From Alkalitalea saponilacus (GTDB lineage: Bacteria; Bacteroidota; Bacteroidia; Bacteroidales; Marinilabiliaceae): 64,000 nucleotides of DNA. A program made the position numbers and the translations under genes. The notes beneath the pieces were generated by a model. The model searched no databases, was not told the DNA's origin, and saw nothing but the letters and a program-made list of their open reading frames with translations. The DNA lies in NCBI RefSeq assembly GCF_900168165.1, contig NZ_FUYV01000011.1, positions 39,938 through 103,937 on the forward strand, in the 5' to 3' direction. Below are positions 34,823 to 44,597 of this stretch, piece by piece; position 1 is the first letter of the stretch, and each line of letters starts with the position of its first letter.

Positions 34823-35641
34823 TTAATTATTGAGGGTAAAGGGAGAATCCGGTTCTTTGGCTAAATGGCTATAGGCCAGCTTATCAACCAGTGATGGCCA
34901 TATTTTTCTCAGAAATACTGAGAATTTTCCTTCCAAAAATGTCAATACCAGTGTGCGTTTTCGTTTCTCAATGGCATTTCCAATATGCCTGGCTACCTCT
35001 TCAGCACTCATCATTTTTTCTTCTGCCCGTGGCGTCTCTCCTTGTTGCGTACCACTGCCTGTAAGTGCTGATTTTCGTACGTTTGATGCGGTAAATCCTG
35101 GCGCTGCAATCAATACATGAAGACCGGTTTTTAAGTTTTCTGTTCGTATGGTTTCTAAAAATCCATGCATCGCAAATTTAGATGCTGAGTAGCCCGATCT
35201 TCCGGGTAAACCAATGAATCCTGCAATGGAAGAAACTCCTACTACCGATCCCTTTTGTGCAACCAAATATGGCAAAGCATATTTTGTGCAATACACTGTT
35301 CCCCAGAAATTAACATCCATAAGCTTCTTCAATACAGACAGTTCTGTGTCTTTAAAAAGTGCTCTCATGGATATTCCTGCATTATTGACAAGGATATCAA
35401 TTTTTCCAAAGTTGTTAATGGTTTGGTCAACCAGATTTTTACACTCTTGCTCGATACCAACATCAGTTTGGGTGACCAAAACCCTGTGATCTTTTGATTT
35501 CAGTTCTTCCTTAAGAATATTGAGTTGATCAATGGAACGTGCTGCTAATGACAAATAAGCACCTCTTGCGGCAAATTCCTTGGCACAAGCCAGGCCTATA
35601 CCTGAAGAAGCGCCAGTAATTATTACAACCTTACCCTGCAT
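34823..35641 (-). CDS. Short-chain dehydrogenase/reductase
   Basis: The 272-aa protein has the Rossmann motif TGASSGIGLA at residues 9-18, NNAGIS, the catalytic Ser in GVSSIAG, and YSASKFAMHGF (YxxxK) as catalytic pair. The C-terminal AEEVARHIGNAIEKRKRTLVL is typical of the subgroup annotated as 3-oxoacyl-ACP reductase-like or DltE-type oxidoreductases. The cofactor is NAD(P)H; substrate is unknown. It pairs with a thioesterase gene. Confidence 0.93.
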   Translation of the reverse strand: MQGKVVIITGASSGIGLACAKEFAARGAYLSLAARSIDQLNILKEELKSKDHRVLVTQTDVGIEQECKNLVDQTINNFGKIDILVNNAGISMRALFKDTELSVLKKLMDVNFWGTVYCTKYALPYLVAQKGSVVGVSSIAGFIGLPGRSGYSASKFAMHGFLETIRTENLKTGLHVLIAAPGFTASNVRKSALTGSGTQQGETPRAEEKMMSAEEVARHIGNAIEKRKRTLVLTFLEGKFSVFLRKIWPSLVDKLAYSHLAKEPDSPFTLNN

Positions 35642-36029
35642 GTTTTGCTATTATCTAATGGTTTTTGTATAAAGAAGATCCTTAATTATATATAGGTTGT
35701 TCTTTTTTATTCTACTTTAATTTTTTTCGATGAAAGAAATCTAAGCTGATTCACTATTCATCAGCTCCCATTCAGATGGTACTTACTCCTGATGGATTCA
35801 AAGCTAGAATGAACTACAAATTTAATTAATAAAACTCAGAGACGGTTTAAAAAGAGCAACATCTTTTATTCACGACTTTTGTGTTGACGAAGAAAATAGA
35901 ATGGTGTTCTTGTATTGTGTCTATTTATTACCTTTTCTAGGAATTGTTGAATGGTTGCGACGTATTTGGTACGAATAAATCATTTGACCTACACATTTGC
36001 CTTCCCTCCCCGAAGCAACTTATAATCTT

Positions 36030-36135
36030 AAACCCTTCCCGATTTTCGGGACATCGCTACGCAACCCAAAACTTTAAACTATAAACCCTAAACTTTGAAC
36101 CCTAAACCCTAAACCCTAAACCCTAAACCTTCCAA
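36030..36135. repeat. Core and AAC-type heptamers with (CCCTAAA)4
   Basis: The 672-base gap upstream of the FKBP gene contains a CCCGATTTTCGGGA palindrome, a CGCTACGC core, AAC-type units (AACTTTA, AACTATA, AACCCTA), and four perfect CCCTAAA units at 36100-36127. The unit is the same as a plant-type telomere repeat. Around it (35642-36030 and 36136-36313) I see no gene. Confidence 0.9.
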
Positions 36136-36313
36136 CCCTTTAAATGTTGTTAAATAACTTACTTTTTTAGTATAAGTTTTGATAAGATTCAAATTCTCTG
36201 TTACTTTGTAATGGATTCTTATTGTGAACAGATAAACAACAATGTGAATTCATTTGTTATGAATGATCATCGTATTCACGATGTCATCTTTATAAATTTT
36301 AAAATTGAGAATA

Positions 36314-36832
36314 ATGGAAGTTGGAAGAAACAAATTTGTATCACTTACCTATCAGCTTAGATTGAATGGAGCCGATGGTGAGTTGGTCGAAGAAACCAAT
36401 AAAGAGAATCCGCTGGAATTCGTGTTCGGAGCAGGACGTATGATTGAAATGTTTGAGACGAAGCTGGATGGATTGAAAGAAGGCGATGATTTTAATTTTG
36501 AACTCAAGAGTTCAGAGGCCTATGGCGATGTTAACCAGGATGCAATTGTTGAGTTACCAAAAAATATTTTTGAAGTAAACGGATCAATTGATGACGAAAT
36601 GTTGACTGTTGGGAACTCTGTTCCCATGCAGGATGCCAATGGAAATCGAATGAACGGTATGGTTTTAGAGGTTACCGACGAAACTGTAAAAATGGACTTT
36701 AACCATCCATTAGCCGGAGACGATCTTCATTTTTCCGGAGCAATTATTGGTGTGCGTGAAGCCACTGAAGAGGAGATCATGGCCGCTGCAGGTTGTGATA
36801 CCGGTCAGTGTGGTTCAGGCTGTAGTTGCTAG
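36314..36832 (+). CDS. slyD: SlyD-type FKBP peptidyl-prolyl isomerase/chaperone
   Basis: I start this at ATG 36314 (172 aa; MEVGRNKFVSLTYQLRL) and not at the TTG 9 bases upstream. The FKBP domain is broken by the insert-in-flap domain as in SlyD (NPLEFVFGAGRMIEMFETKLDGLKEGDDFNFELKSSEAYGDV, then GNRMNGMVLEVTDETVKMDFNHPLAGDDLHFS). The C-terminal tail CDTGQCGSGCSC has four Cys, like the metal-binding tails of SlyD that deliver nickel. It catalyses proline isomerisation and assists folding in the cytoplasm. Confidence 0.93.
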   Translation: MEVGRNKFVSLTYQLRLNGADGELVEETNKENPLEFVFGAGRMIEMFETKLDGLKEGDDFNFELKSSEAYGDVNQDAIVELPKNIFEVNGSIDDEMLTVGNSVPMQDANGNRMNGMVLEVTDETVKMDFNHPLAGDDLHFSGAIIGVREATEEEIMAAAGCDTGQCGSGCSC

Positions 36833-36879
36833 ATTTAAGATTCTTCTAGCCGGTCTATTCGGCAGATATAATAAACGTC

Positions 36880-36918
36880 AATACCATTCTGAAATTCTTC
36901 AGAATGGTATTTTCTTTT
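36880..36918 (+). terminator. Intrinsic terminator after slyD
   Basis: AATACCATTCTGAA pairs perfectly with TTCAGAATGGTATT around ATTC and is followed by a T-rich run. It separates slyD from aroC. Confidence 0.9.
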
Positions 36919-36977
36919 TTTGCATTATCATGAAATGCAATTAATTCATTTATGCAGGGAGAATTCACCCTTCACTT

Positions 36978-37009
36978 TTTGTATGAATCAATTTCTAGCA
37001 GTATTTTTG
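36978..37009 (+). promoter_or_regulatory. aroC promoter (TTTG-N20-TATTTTTG)
   Basis: TTTG at 36978-36981 and TATTTTTG at 37002-37009 are 20 bases apart, within the Bacteroidota range. The start codon lies 27 bases downstream, leaving a short leader. Confidence 0.75.
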
Positions 37010-37036
37010 AGGATTAAAGAAAAACCTATTTGACTA

Positions 37037-38113
37037 ATGGCAGGAAATACATTTGGAACACTTTATAAACTGACATCCTTCGGGGAGTCGCACGGTAGGG
37101 GAGTTGGAGGAATCATAGAGGGAGTTGCACCCGGTCTGGAGCTTGATGCTGATTTCATTCAACAGGAACTGGATCGTCGCCGTCCCGGACAATCTGCAAT
37201 AACTACACCTCGCGATGAGAGCGACCGGGTGGAGTTTATTTCAGGTGTAATGGATGGAAAAGCCACAGGTACACCTTTGGCTTTTGTGATTTGGAACAAA
37301 GACCAAAAATCTGGCGATTACGACAATTTGAAAGATATATATCGCCCATCGCACGCTGATTATACTTACCAGTCCAAATATGGTATTCGTGATCATAGGG
37401 GAGGAGGGCGTTCTTCGGCTCGTGAAACCATTGCCCGTGTAGTTGCCGGTGCCGTTGCCAAGTTAATGCTTAACAAGCTTGGTGTTTCGGTTCAGGCTTA
37501 TGTTTCTCAGGTAGGAACCATTCGTTTGGATAAGATGCACACAGATATGGATCTTTCTGTTGCTGAATCCAACATAGTAAGATGTCCCGATCCGGAAATT
37601 GCCAAAATGATGATTGAAAAAATTGACGAAACAAGAAAGGCACATGATTCCATCGGAGGAGTGGTCTCCTGTATTATTAAAAACGCTCCAGCCGGCTTGG
37701 GTGATCCTGTTTTTGATAAGTTGCATGCCCGTTTGGGACAAGCCATGTTGAGTATTAACGCGGTAAAAGGTTTCGAATATGGAAGTGGATTTAACGCCGT
37801 TGAAATGCTTGGATCGGCTCACAATGATGAGTTCTATACAAGCGATGGAAAAGTACGTTCACGTACAAACCGTTCAGGTGGTATCCAGGGAGGTATTTCA
37901 AACGGGGAGGAGATCTATTTTCGTGTGGCCTTTAAGCCAGTTGCTACCATATTGAAGGATCAGAAAACAGTAGATAAAGAGGGAAATGAAATAGTGATGA
38001 AGGCGCGGGGAAGACATGACCCCTGTGTGGTTCCCAGAGCTGTTCCCATTGTTGAAGCCATGGCTGCCATGGTTCTTACCGATGCTTTATTGATTAATAA
38101 ATCTTATCTCTAA
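37037..38113 (+). CDS. aroC: Chorismate synthase
   Basis: The 358-aa enzyme shows the family start [38 protein letters not shown], the [20 protein letters not shown] motif, and [16 protein letters not shown]. It makes chorismate from EPSP with reduced FMN, the last common step of aromatic amino acid synthesis. Length is standard. Other aro genes are not adjacent. The next gene starts 12 bases downstream, so both may share the promoter. Confidence 0.97.
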   Translation: MAGNTFGTLYKLTSFGESHGRGVGGIIEGVAPGLELDADFIQQELDRRRPGQSAITTPRDESDRVEFISGVMDGKATGTPLAFVIWNKDQKSGDYDNLKDIYRPSHADYTYQSKYGIRDHRGGGRSSARETIARVVAGAVAKLMLNKLGVSVQAYVSQVGTIRLDKMHTDMDLSVAESNIVRCPDPEIAKMMIEKIDETRKAHDSIGGVVSCIIKNAPAGLGDPVFDKLHARLGQAMLSINAVKGFEYGSGFNAVEMLGSAHNDEFYTSDGKVRSRTNRSGGIQGGISNGEEIYFRVAFKPVATILKDQKTVDKEGNEIVMKARGRHDPCVVPRAVPIVEAMAAMVLTDALLINKSYL

Positions 38114-38125
38114 AAACAGATATCA

Positions 38126-39538
38126 ATGACCAAAAAGATCCCGCTCTATATTCAGATTATTATTGGCCTTATTGCAGGTATTGTATGGGCTGTATTGAGC
38201 GGATACCTTGGATGGTCTGGTTTCACAGCCAGCTGGATTGCTCCATTTGGCAGAATTTTTATAAACCTGCTGCAGCTGATTGCAGTTCCTTTGGTGTTTT
38301 TCTCCATCATCGGTGGAATTATTCGATTGGGAAATCCTAAAAATTTAGGAAAACTGGGTGGAAAAACCATGGGTTTATATGTGCTTACCACCTTATTCTC
38401 TATTTCCCTTGGGTTGTTAATTGTGAATGTCTTTAAACCCGGAAACGGGTTTGAAGAGAATGCTCGTGTGGAAAACCGCATCAATTACGAATTGTGGTTG
38501 CAATCGGAAGGAATGACTCCAATGGATGGTCGTTGGATGATGAACAACCCCGCTTACAATGAAATCCTGGATGAAGTTGCTCAGAGAAGAGGTTATGAGG
38601 ATATTGAAGCGGTTCGTGCTCGTTTGGATGTGGCACGTAAGGCAGCAGAGCGTGGGCCGTTGACTTTTCTGGAAGAGGTGGTTCCTTCAAACCTTTTTTC
38701 TGCCATGGGCGATAATCGCAATATGTTGCAAATCATATTCTTTGCCATATTTTTTGGTGTTTCGGTTCTGTTTATTACTGATCATAAAAAAGTGATCATA
38801 GTAGATGTAATGGATGCCATAGCAGATGCTTTCATTAAAATGGTCGACTTGGTGATGAGAGGGGCTCCCTTGTTTGTCTTTGCTTTAATGGCCGGCCTGG
38901 TGAGTGACATGGCTGGAGATGATCCGGCCAGGGTTTTTGATCTTTTTGCCGGTTTAACCTGGTATAGTCTTTCGGTTTTAGGTGGGCTTCTCATTATGGC
39001 CTTTGTCGTTTATCCCGGTTTGATGGCATTGCTGGTGAAGAATATGACGTTCCGTGAATTTCTCCGGGGAATTAGTCCCGCTCAAATGCTTGCATTCTCT
39101 ACCAGTAGCAGCGCAGCAACACTTCCGGTTACGTTGGAATGTGTTGAGGAAAATTTAAAAGTTGACAAGAAAGTGACAAGTTTTGTCTTACCAATTGGTG
39201 CCACCATCAACATGGACGGGACAAGTTTGTATCAAGCCGTAGCTGTAGTATTTTTGGCACAGATGCACTTGGTTGAACTCTCTTTTGCTCAGCAGTTAAC
39301 CATTGTGATGACCACAACATTGGCCAGTATCGGAGCTGCTGCCATTCCGGGAGCCGGCATCGTTATGCTCATGGTTGTTTTAACCTCAGTTGGCCTCAAT
39401 CCGGCCTGGATAGCCATTATTTTACCAGTCGATAGAATTCTTGACATGGTTCGTACGATGGTGAATGTTACCGGTGATGCAACTATTTCCGTTGTCGTTG
39501 GGAAAACTGTGAATTTGAATGATGTTGAACCCTCGTAG
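38126..39538 (+). CDS. Dicarboxylate/amino acid:cation symporter (DAACS/GltP-DctA family)
   Basis: The 470-aa membrane protein has eight spans and two hairpin loops. It carries AFSTSSSAATLPVTLECVEENL (serine-rich hairpin) and INMDGTSLYQAVAVVFLAQ, the substrate-binding NMDGT motif, with GAGIVMLMVVLTSVGL. It uses Na+ or H+ to import glutamate, aspartate or C4-dicarboxylates. A roughly 50-residue insertion lies between the third and fourth spans (about 115-185, NRINYELWLQSEGMTPMDGRW). The ATG is 12 bases after aroC. Confidence 0.93.
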   Translation: MTKKIPLYIQIIIGLIAGIVWAVLSGYLGWSGFTASWIAPFGRIFINLLQLIAVPLVFFSIIGGIIRLGNPKNLGKLGGKTMGLYVLTTLFSISLGLLIVNVFKPGNGFEENARVENRINYELWLQSEGMTPMDGRWMMNNPAYNEILDEVAQRRGYEDIEAVRARLDVARKAAERGPLTFLEEVVPSNLFSAMGDNRNMLQIIFFAIFFGVSVLFITDHKKVIIVDVMDAIADAFIKMVDLVMRGAPLFVFALMAGLVSDMAGDDPARVFDLFAGLTWYSLSVLGGLLIMAFVVYPGLMALLVKNMTFREFLRGISPAQMLAFSTSSSAATLPVTLECVEENLKVDKKVTSFVLPIGATINMDGTSLYQAVAVVFLAQMHLVELSFAQQLTIVMTTTLASIGAAAIPGAGIVMLMVVLTSVGLNPAWIAIILPVDRILDMVRTMVNVTGDATISVVVGKTVNLNDVEPS

Positions 39539-39766
39539 TGGTTTGTTGTTGAGGAATTAAGGCACAGGTTCTTGATCTCAGATAACAATAGTTTGCTTGG
39601 GCTTATTAATTGGTTGATTATAAATTACATGTGAGTTTGTGGTCATGTTGTTCAATCAGCTGATAATAATTAACATGTTTGCATCTAATTCCGCTGAGCG
39701 AAAATTCACTGTGCTCATTATCCAATGATCTATCCCGAGGCATTCAGGACTATCGATCTATTGTAG

Positions 39767-41107
39767 TTATACCCCTGTGAGATTTTTATCCCACCACCTT
39801 ATGTTCTTAAAAACGATCACATCAAGCGGAAGATTAAAGTAGAAAGTGGTTCCGCTTTTTCCATCGGACTGAAGATGAATGGATCCCCCTAACAAATCCA
39901 TAATGCTTTTACAGATGGATAATCCCAAACCTACACCATTTTTGTTGATGGGAGAATTGGGTCGGAGTTGAGAAAATCTCTGAAATATAAATTCTTGTTT
40001 TTCAGGAGGAATTCCTGATCCTGTGTCAGAAACGAAAAACGAGAGTTTTTCGTTTAATATCATACCAAACTTGATTTCTCCCTTTTCGGTGTGTTTGATG
40101 GCATTGTTCAGGATATTGGAGAAAACCTGATATAGCAATAGATAATCTGATTCAATATAGATCTTGCTTTGGTTGGGATGAATCATGGTTATTAACCTGA
40201 TGCCTTCTCCTACTAATGGATGATAAGCTTTATAAAGCTTATCAATTAATGCTTCCACATCTATTTCGGAATATTTTACTTCAACCAGCCTGGCATCCAG
40301 TTTGGAAATATCCATGATGTTATTGATGAGGTGAAGTAAAATATCACCATTCTCCTTTATAATTCCTGCGTACTCTTTTTTCTCCTCTTTGGTTACATCA
40401 TTGGTCTCAAGAAGTTCTGTAAAACCTATGATTGCGTTCATTGGAGTTCTTATTTCGTGACTCATGTTTGCTATAAATGCTGTTTTTATGCGCTCCGATT
40501 GCTCTGCACGCTCTTTCTCCTTTTGAAAATATCTTTTCCCAAAAGCCAGAAGCGGGAGTCCTCCGAAAAAGAATAAAAAGGTTACCATGGCAATGTCCCA
40601 GAAACGTTGTTCATGTCCGGTATACCCCGAGATGAGGTGTGGATGATTATATTCGAACCAAAACAGGAAAACTATATTGACAGCAAAAACTGAGGCCACA
40701 ATTAATGCGGTTTTATTACTTATTGTAAAGATCACCAGACCAAAGAATATCTGAAAAATCAGAATCGTAGGTCCATAAGAGCCACCGTTTAAAAACCACA
40801 ACATGTTTAAAAGGTAAAACATGGTCGATAAAAAGAGAATGATCCCGAGGTGTGTTAAATTGAAAGAACGAATTAATATGTATGCAGCAGAGAGCAATGC
40901 ACCAATAAAAATCAGGTGGTTTGTTACCACCTGATCTATTCCGATCATGTGGTTGCCAAAAATGCAGGCAAAGCAAAGCATGATGCTGATGAGAAGCAGT
41001 TGCTTGAGAAGATAGAAGGAGAGATTTTTCGGATTATTCTCCCATGCAATGGCTCGTTTGAGAATTCTGATAAAATGTGAATATGATATTTTGACCCAAT
41101 TAAACAT
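39767..41107 (-). CDS. Membrane sensor histidine kinase
   Basis: The 446-aa protein has five or six membrane spans in its first 185 residues, then a HisKA/HATPase pair. The H-box is NMSHEIRTPMNAIIGF (phospho-His), the N-box NILNNAIKHTEKG, and the G-boxes DTGSGIPPEKQEFIFQRF and GVGLGLSICKSIMDLLGGSI. No sensing PAS or receiver domain is attached, so the signal and the partner regulator are not identified. It may serve an orphan regulator elsewhere. Confidence 0.93.
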   Translation of the reverse strand: MFNWVKISYSHFIRILKRAIAWENNPKNLSFYLLKQLLLISIMLCFACIFGNHMIGIDQVVTNHLIFIGALLSAAYILIRSFNLTHLGIILFLSTMFYLLNMLWFLNGGSYGPTILIFQIFFGLVIFTISNKTALIVASVFAVNIVFLFWFEYNHPHLISGYTGHEQRFWDIAMVTFLFFFGGLPLLAFGKRYFQKEKERAEQSERIKTAFIANMSHEIRTPMNAIIGFTELLETNDVTKEEKKEYAGIIKENGDILLHLINNIMDISKLDARLVEVKYSEIDVEALIDKLYKAYHPLVGEGIRLITMIHPNQSKIYIESDYLLLYQVFSNILNNAIKHTEKGEIKFGMILNEKLSFFVSDTGSGIPPEKQEFIFQRFSQLRPNSPINKNGVGLGLSICKSIMDLLGGSIHLQSDGKSGTTFYFNLPLDVIVFKNIRWWDKNLTGV

Positions 41108-41226
41108 TATGCTTCGATGCGTTTATTTTAAAAGATGCCTGAATGAAAAAAGATCACAAGAATCTGTTTTTGTTGATAGATTTTAGGTGAATTTTTACAA
41201 AAATGTACATAATCTTTGGATTTTAA

Positions 41227-41255
41227 TTGCACGATTGAATAATTTTTTAATTTTG
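41227..41255 (+). promoter_or_regulatory. tRNA-Pro promoter (TTG-N18-TAATTTTG)
   Basis: TAATTTTG at 41248-41255 ends 13 bases before the tRNA, the right distance for a promoter with a short leader. A TTG at 41227-41229 can serve as -33, with 18-base spacing. Confidence 0.65.
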
Positions 41256-41268
41256 CCAAAAAAATCAA

Positions 41269-41342
41269 CGGGGTGTAGCGCAGTCCGGTAGCGCGCCACG
41301 TTCGGGACGTGGAGGCCGTGGGTTCGAATCCCGCTACCCCGA
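41269..41342 (+). tRNA. tRNA-Pro (anticodon CGG)
   Basis: The 74-base gene folds as a cloverleaf. Acceptor CGGGGTG pairs with TACCCCG (one G-T), and the anticodon stem CCACG/CGTGG holds loop TTCGGGA with CGG in the centre. The T-arm carries GTTCGAATC, with discriminator A. CCA is not encoded. It reads CCG codons. Confidence 0.95.
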
Positions 41343-41379
41343 CAAAATTAGAATGATTCCAAGTGATGAATTAATCAAG

Positions 41380-41413
41380 GCCGCATGAAGATTTAATTTT
41401 CATGCGGCTTTTT
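41380..41413 (+). terminator. Intrinsic terminator after tRNA-Pro
   Basis: GCCGCATGAA pairs perfectly with TTCATGCGGC, followed by TTTTT. It lies 37 bases after the tRNA. The remaining gap to 41817 has a CCCGAGGCTTCGGGA hairpin (about 41754-41768) and no gene that I can see. Confidence 0.9.
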
Positions 41414-41817
41414 GTCTGAAAATAGATGCTTTATCCAATATATCTGAATTGTTACAGGAGGAATTAAAAATGACCATGTTTAGAACGTTCAAAATCTAAC
41501 ACAGTCATTTTTATTCGGTGATAAGAAACCGTTTGATAGGGAAATTTTATTTATTTTGGATTTTTTTAATTAGTTTTATGATAGCATTAAGGAAATCAAT
41601 TCTAATTCTCATTATAGGTTATTGCCTCTTTATCGTTTAATCATTCATCTGTAAAAGTTACAAAAGTCGGCGATTTGGTGAAAACGAAAATACCATACAG
41701 ATGCAGCAATATATGAGTTTTAGGAATAAAGACTCTATTAACATGAAACGAGTCCCGAGGCTTCGGGACGAGTTCTCCTGAGTACTCGGGATCAACTGAA
41801 AAATAAATTCTAGACAC

Positions 41818-44352
41818 ATGAAAAGATTCTCATTTTTATTCGTTGTAGTGTTGATTTTATCAGCCTGCAATACTGATTCGTCTCAGGAACTCAAGCTCAA
41901 TGAGCTTGAGTATTTTGAAAGACAAGGTGTAAATGTTCTTGTTTACAGCAACCTCTTTACAGGAGGTTTTAATGACGAGAAGACTGCTGGGATTGAAATT
42001 ATTCACCATGGTGTTCGTACTTCACAAGGAGGAGCGGTCAGGCTGTCAAATACCCCGGAGCAATGGGATCTTGTTCCTGATATTCCAGTACGTACCGTTA
42101 ATTATGAGGATAAAAGCATAGAAGCCAAATTAAGATACGAACAGTACGATTTTGATTCACGTGTTGTTGTTAAGGCAAAAGGGCAAAGTGTTGAGATATC
42201 TGTTTACCTTGATGAGCCTATACCTGTGGAACTCGAAGGGGCTGCAGGATTTAATCTGGAGTTTCTCCCTTCACAATATTGGGGCAAAACCTTTATCATG
42301 GATGGTCGCATTGACCGGTTTCCGCGATACGCTGTAGGAAATACTATTACAAGACCAAACAGTGAGAAAATTGAACAATACAAGGGATATGTAACTGCCG
42401 ATGATAGGGGAACCGGTACTTTTATCGATCCACTTCCTTTGGAAACAGGCCGCAATTTCCTTATGGCACCTGATGATCCTGAACGAATGGTGAAAATTAC
42501 ATCCCATGATACCGATCTGATGCTTTTTGACGGCCGTATTCTTGCTCAAAACGGCTGGTATGTTGTTCGAAGTCTACTACCTGCTGGAAAAACAGGTAAA
42601 GTTTTAACCTGGACCATAGAACCTAATGCAATTGAAGATTGGATAAGGGAACCGAACATTGGTTTCTCACAAGTAGGTTATTTGCCATCACAACCAAAAG
42701 TCTCTGTAATTGAACTCGACAAGAAAGATAAACCGCTTTCAAGAGCATCCATTTTCAGAGTAAACAAAGATGGAAGCTCATCCAGAGTATATACAGGGAA
42801 TATTGAAGAATGGGGAGATTATTTCAAATATCACTATGTGAAGTTTGATTTTACTTCAGTTGACGAACCAGGTATCTATTACATTCAGTATGGCGACTTA
42901 ATAACAAATAATTTCATCATAGGAGAAAACGTTTATGATCAAATTACCGATGCCACCAGCGATATCTGGATTCCAATACATATGAACCATGTATATGTAA
43001 AAGAGGCATACCGGGTATGGCACGGAGAGCCATTTAAAGAGGGATATTTACAAGCTCCACCGGATACCGACCATTTTGATCTCCACTGGCAGGGGCCAAC
43101 AACGGATACTGAATATGAAGCTCTGGAACTGATTCCGGGCTTAAATATTGGAGGCTTTTTTGATGCCGGAGATTTTGATATTGAAACCAGATCCAATATC
43201 AGTGTGGTTCAAAATTTTGTCCAGACATGGGAGTATTTCAAACCCCAACGAGACCAAACCTTTGTTGATCAGGATCAGCGTTATGTTCTACTTCATCGGC
43301 CAGATGGAGTCCCTGACATCTTGCAGTTTATTGAACATGGAACGATGCAGTTGGTAGCGCAGGCAGAAATCATCGGCCACATGGCGCAAGCTCTTTCTAA
43401 TTCAGTTCTCTATAATTATCATCACCTCGGCGATGCCGCCTCCATAACCGACGGACTACCTTATAATCCTGAATTGGGGCCATATGAAATTGCTCCTGAC
43501 GGCAAATCCAGCGGAGTAAAAGATGACATGTGGGCATTCACAAGTCGCAACCCGGATCTTGATCTTAGGGCAGCAGCTATGTTCGCCTCAGCAAGCCGCG
43601 CTTTAAGAGGTTACAATGACGACTTAGCTGAAAGAGCACTTTATCAGTCGAAAAGACTGCTGGAGGAGGCTTCTGAATTGCGGACAGATCAACAGCAAGA
43701 AGCAAATATATGGGGAAGCGGATTTGCTGATGTATCAACCAATCTGCAACTATACATTTCAACAGGAGAACAGCAATACGCTGATAGATTCCAGGAACTT
43801 TTATGGCCTGCCCTCGAACGCAATGTTGGATTTGTACTTTTAACAGCGCTACACGGAATTCCACATATGCACGAATCTTTCAAAGATGAATTACGGCCAT
43901 ATGTTGAACAATACAGAGATTATATAGAAGAATTGGAAAAGGATAATCCATACGGAGTACCTATTGGACTTGGTAACTGGGCAGGTAGCGGAGCTATTGT
44001 AAACTTTGGAACCACTATATGTTTTGCCAACAAGCATTATCCTGAAATCATTGATGCCAATCATGCTTTCAAGACCACCAATTGGCTTTATGGTTGCCAT
44101 CCATATCACAATTATTCATTGGTTGCCACTGTTGGAGCTGCTCGTCCCAAAGAGGTGTTTTATGGAAACAACAGAGCTGATTTTTCATTTATTCCTGGCA
44201 ATGTGGCACCTGGTATTCTATTCAGGCAACCAGATCACTTTGAAAATTATGACGACTGGCCATTTCTGTGGGGTCAAAATGAAGGAACCATTGGAGGAAA
44301 CACAAGTTATTTGTTTTTCGGTTCGGCTTTTAAGAATATGATAGATAGATAG
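41818..44352 (+). CDS. Glycoside hydrolase family 9 lipoprotein (cellulase/beta-glucosidase type)
   Basis: The 844-aa protein has a lipoprotein signal (MKRFSFLFVVVLILSACN; lipobox LSAC), about 255 residues of strand-rich sequence, and an Ig-like CelD_N domain (NIGFSQVGYLPSQPKVSVIEL, about 280-375). The GH9 catalytic domain follows, with the nucleophilic-water base region GGFFDAGDFDIETR and the acid Glu in WGQNEGTIGGNTSY near the C-terminus. GH9 enzymes cleave beta-1,4-glucan or related oligosaccharides by inversion. Surface anchoring is likely. The substrate is unproven, since GH9 also includes exo-glucosaminidases. Confidence 0.9.
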   Translation: MKRFSFLFVVVLILSACNTDSSQELKLNELEYFERQGVNVLVYSNLFTGGFNDEKTAGIEIIHHGVRTSQGGAVRLSNTPEQWDLVPDIPVRTVNYEDKSIEAKLRYEQYDFDSRVVVKAKGQSVEISVYLDEPIPVELEGAAGFNLEFLPSQYWGKTFIMDGRIDRFPRYAVGNTITRPNSEKIEQYKGYVTADDRGTGTFIDPLPLETGRNFLMAPDDPERMVKITSHDTDLMLFDGRILAQNGWYVVRSLLPAGKTGKVLTWTIEPNAIEDWIREPNIGFSQVGYLPSQPKVSVIELDKKDKPLSRASIFRVNKDGSSSRVYTGNIEEWGDYFKYHYVKFDFTSVDEPGIYYIQYGDLITNNFIIGENVYDQITDATSDIWIPIHMNHVYVKEAYRVWHGEPFKEGYLQAPPDTDHFDLHWQGPTTDTEYEALELIPGLNIGGFFDAGDFDIETRSNISVVQNFVQTWEYFKPQRDQTFVDQDQRYVLLHRPDGVPDILQFIEHGTMQLVAQAEIIGHMAQALSNSVLYNYHHLGDAASITDGLPYNPELGPYEIAPDGKSSGVKDDMWAFTSRNPDLDLRAAAMFASASRALRGYNDDLAERALYQSKRLLEEASELRTDQQQEANIWGSGFADVSTNLQLYISTGEQQYADRFQELLWPALERNVGFVLLTALHGIPHMHESFKDELRPYVEQYRDYIEELEKDNPYGVPIGLGNWAGSGAIVNFGTTICFANKHYPEIIDANHAFKTTNWLYGCHPYHNYSLVATVGAARPKEVFYGNNRADFSFIPGNVAPGILFRQPDHFENYDDWPFLWGQNEGTIGGNTSYLFFGSAFKNMIDR

Positions 44353-44395
44353 TTGTTTGTTGTTCTTTGTTGCTCGTGATCTAAAGTTTAAATGT

Positions 44396-44435
44396 AACTA
44401 TGAATTGGATGGAATCCAGTTCATAGTTATTTTTT
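44396..44435 (+). terminator. Terminator after the GH9 gene
   Basis: AACTATGAATTGGA pairs with TCCAGTTCATAGTT (14 bp with one wobble) around TGGAA, followed by a T-rich stretch. It separates the GH9 and protease genes. Confidence 0.8.
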
Positions 44436-44565
44436 AATGTGGAAGGGTTCCAAAACAAATTAAGTGTGTATTCCCATTGAAGATGATTACAACCTCATGT
44501 AACCGAAATATGAAGATTTCGTTTAAGTTTTATGATGTAAAACAGTAAATTTTATTTTTCTGCAT

Positions 44566-44573
44566 TAGCTTTG
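44566..44573 (+). promoter_or_regulatory. -7 element of the T9SS protease gene
   Basis: TAGCTTTG is an exact TAnnTTTG match 24 bases upstream of the preferred start at 44598. Transcription would begin about 44580, inside the TTG-start extension of the frame, which supports the later start. No clear -33 box. Confidence 0.5.
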
Positions 44574-44597
44574 TTTTTTATGATTATTCAGTATCCT

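Noticed and set aside
36100-36127. Eukaryotic telomere or contamination
   Set aside because: The surrounding genes, promoters and related heptamers are all bacterial and the repeat is internal to a consistent context.
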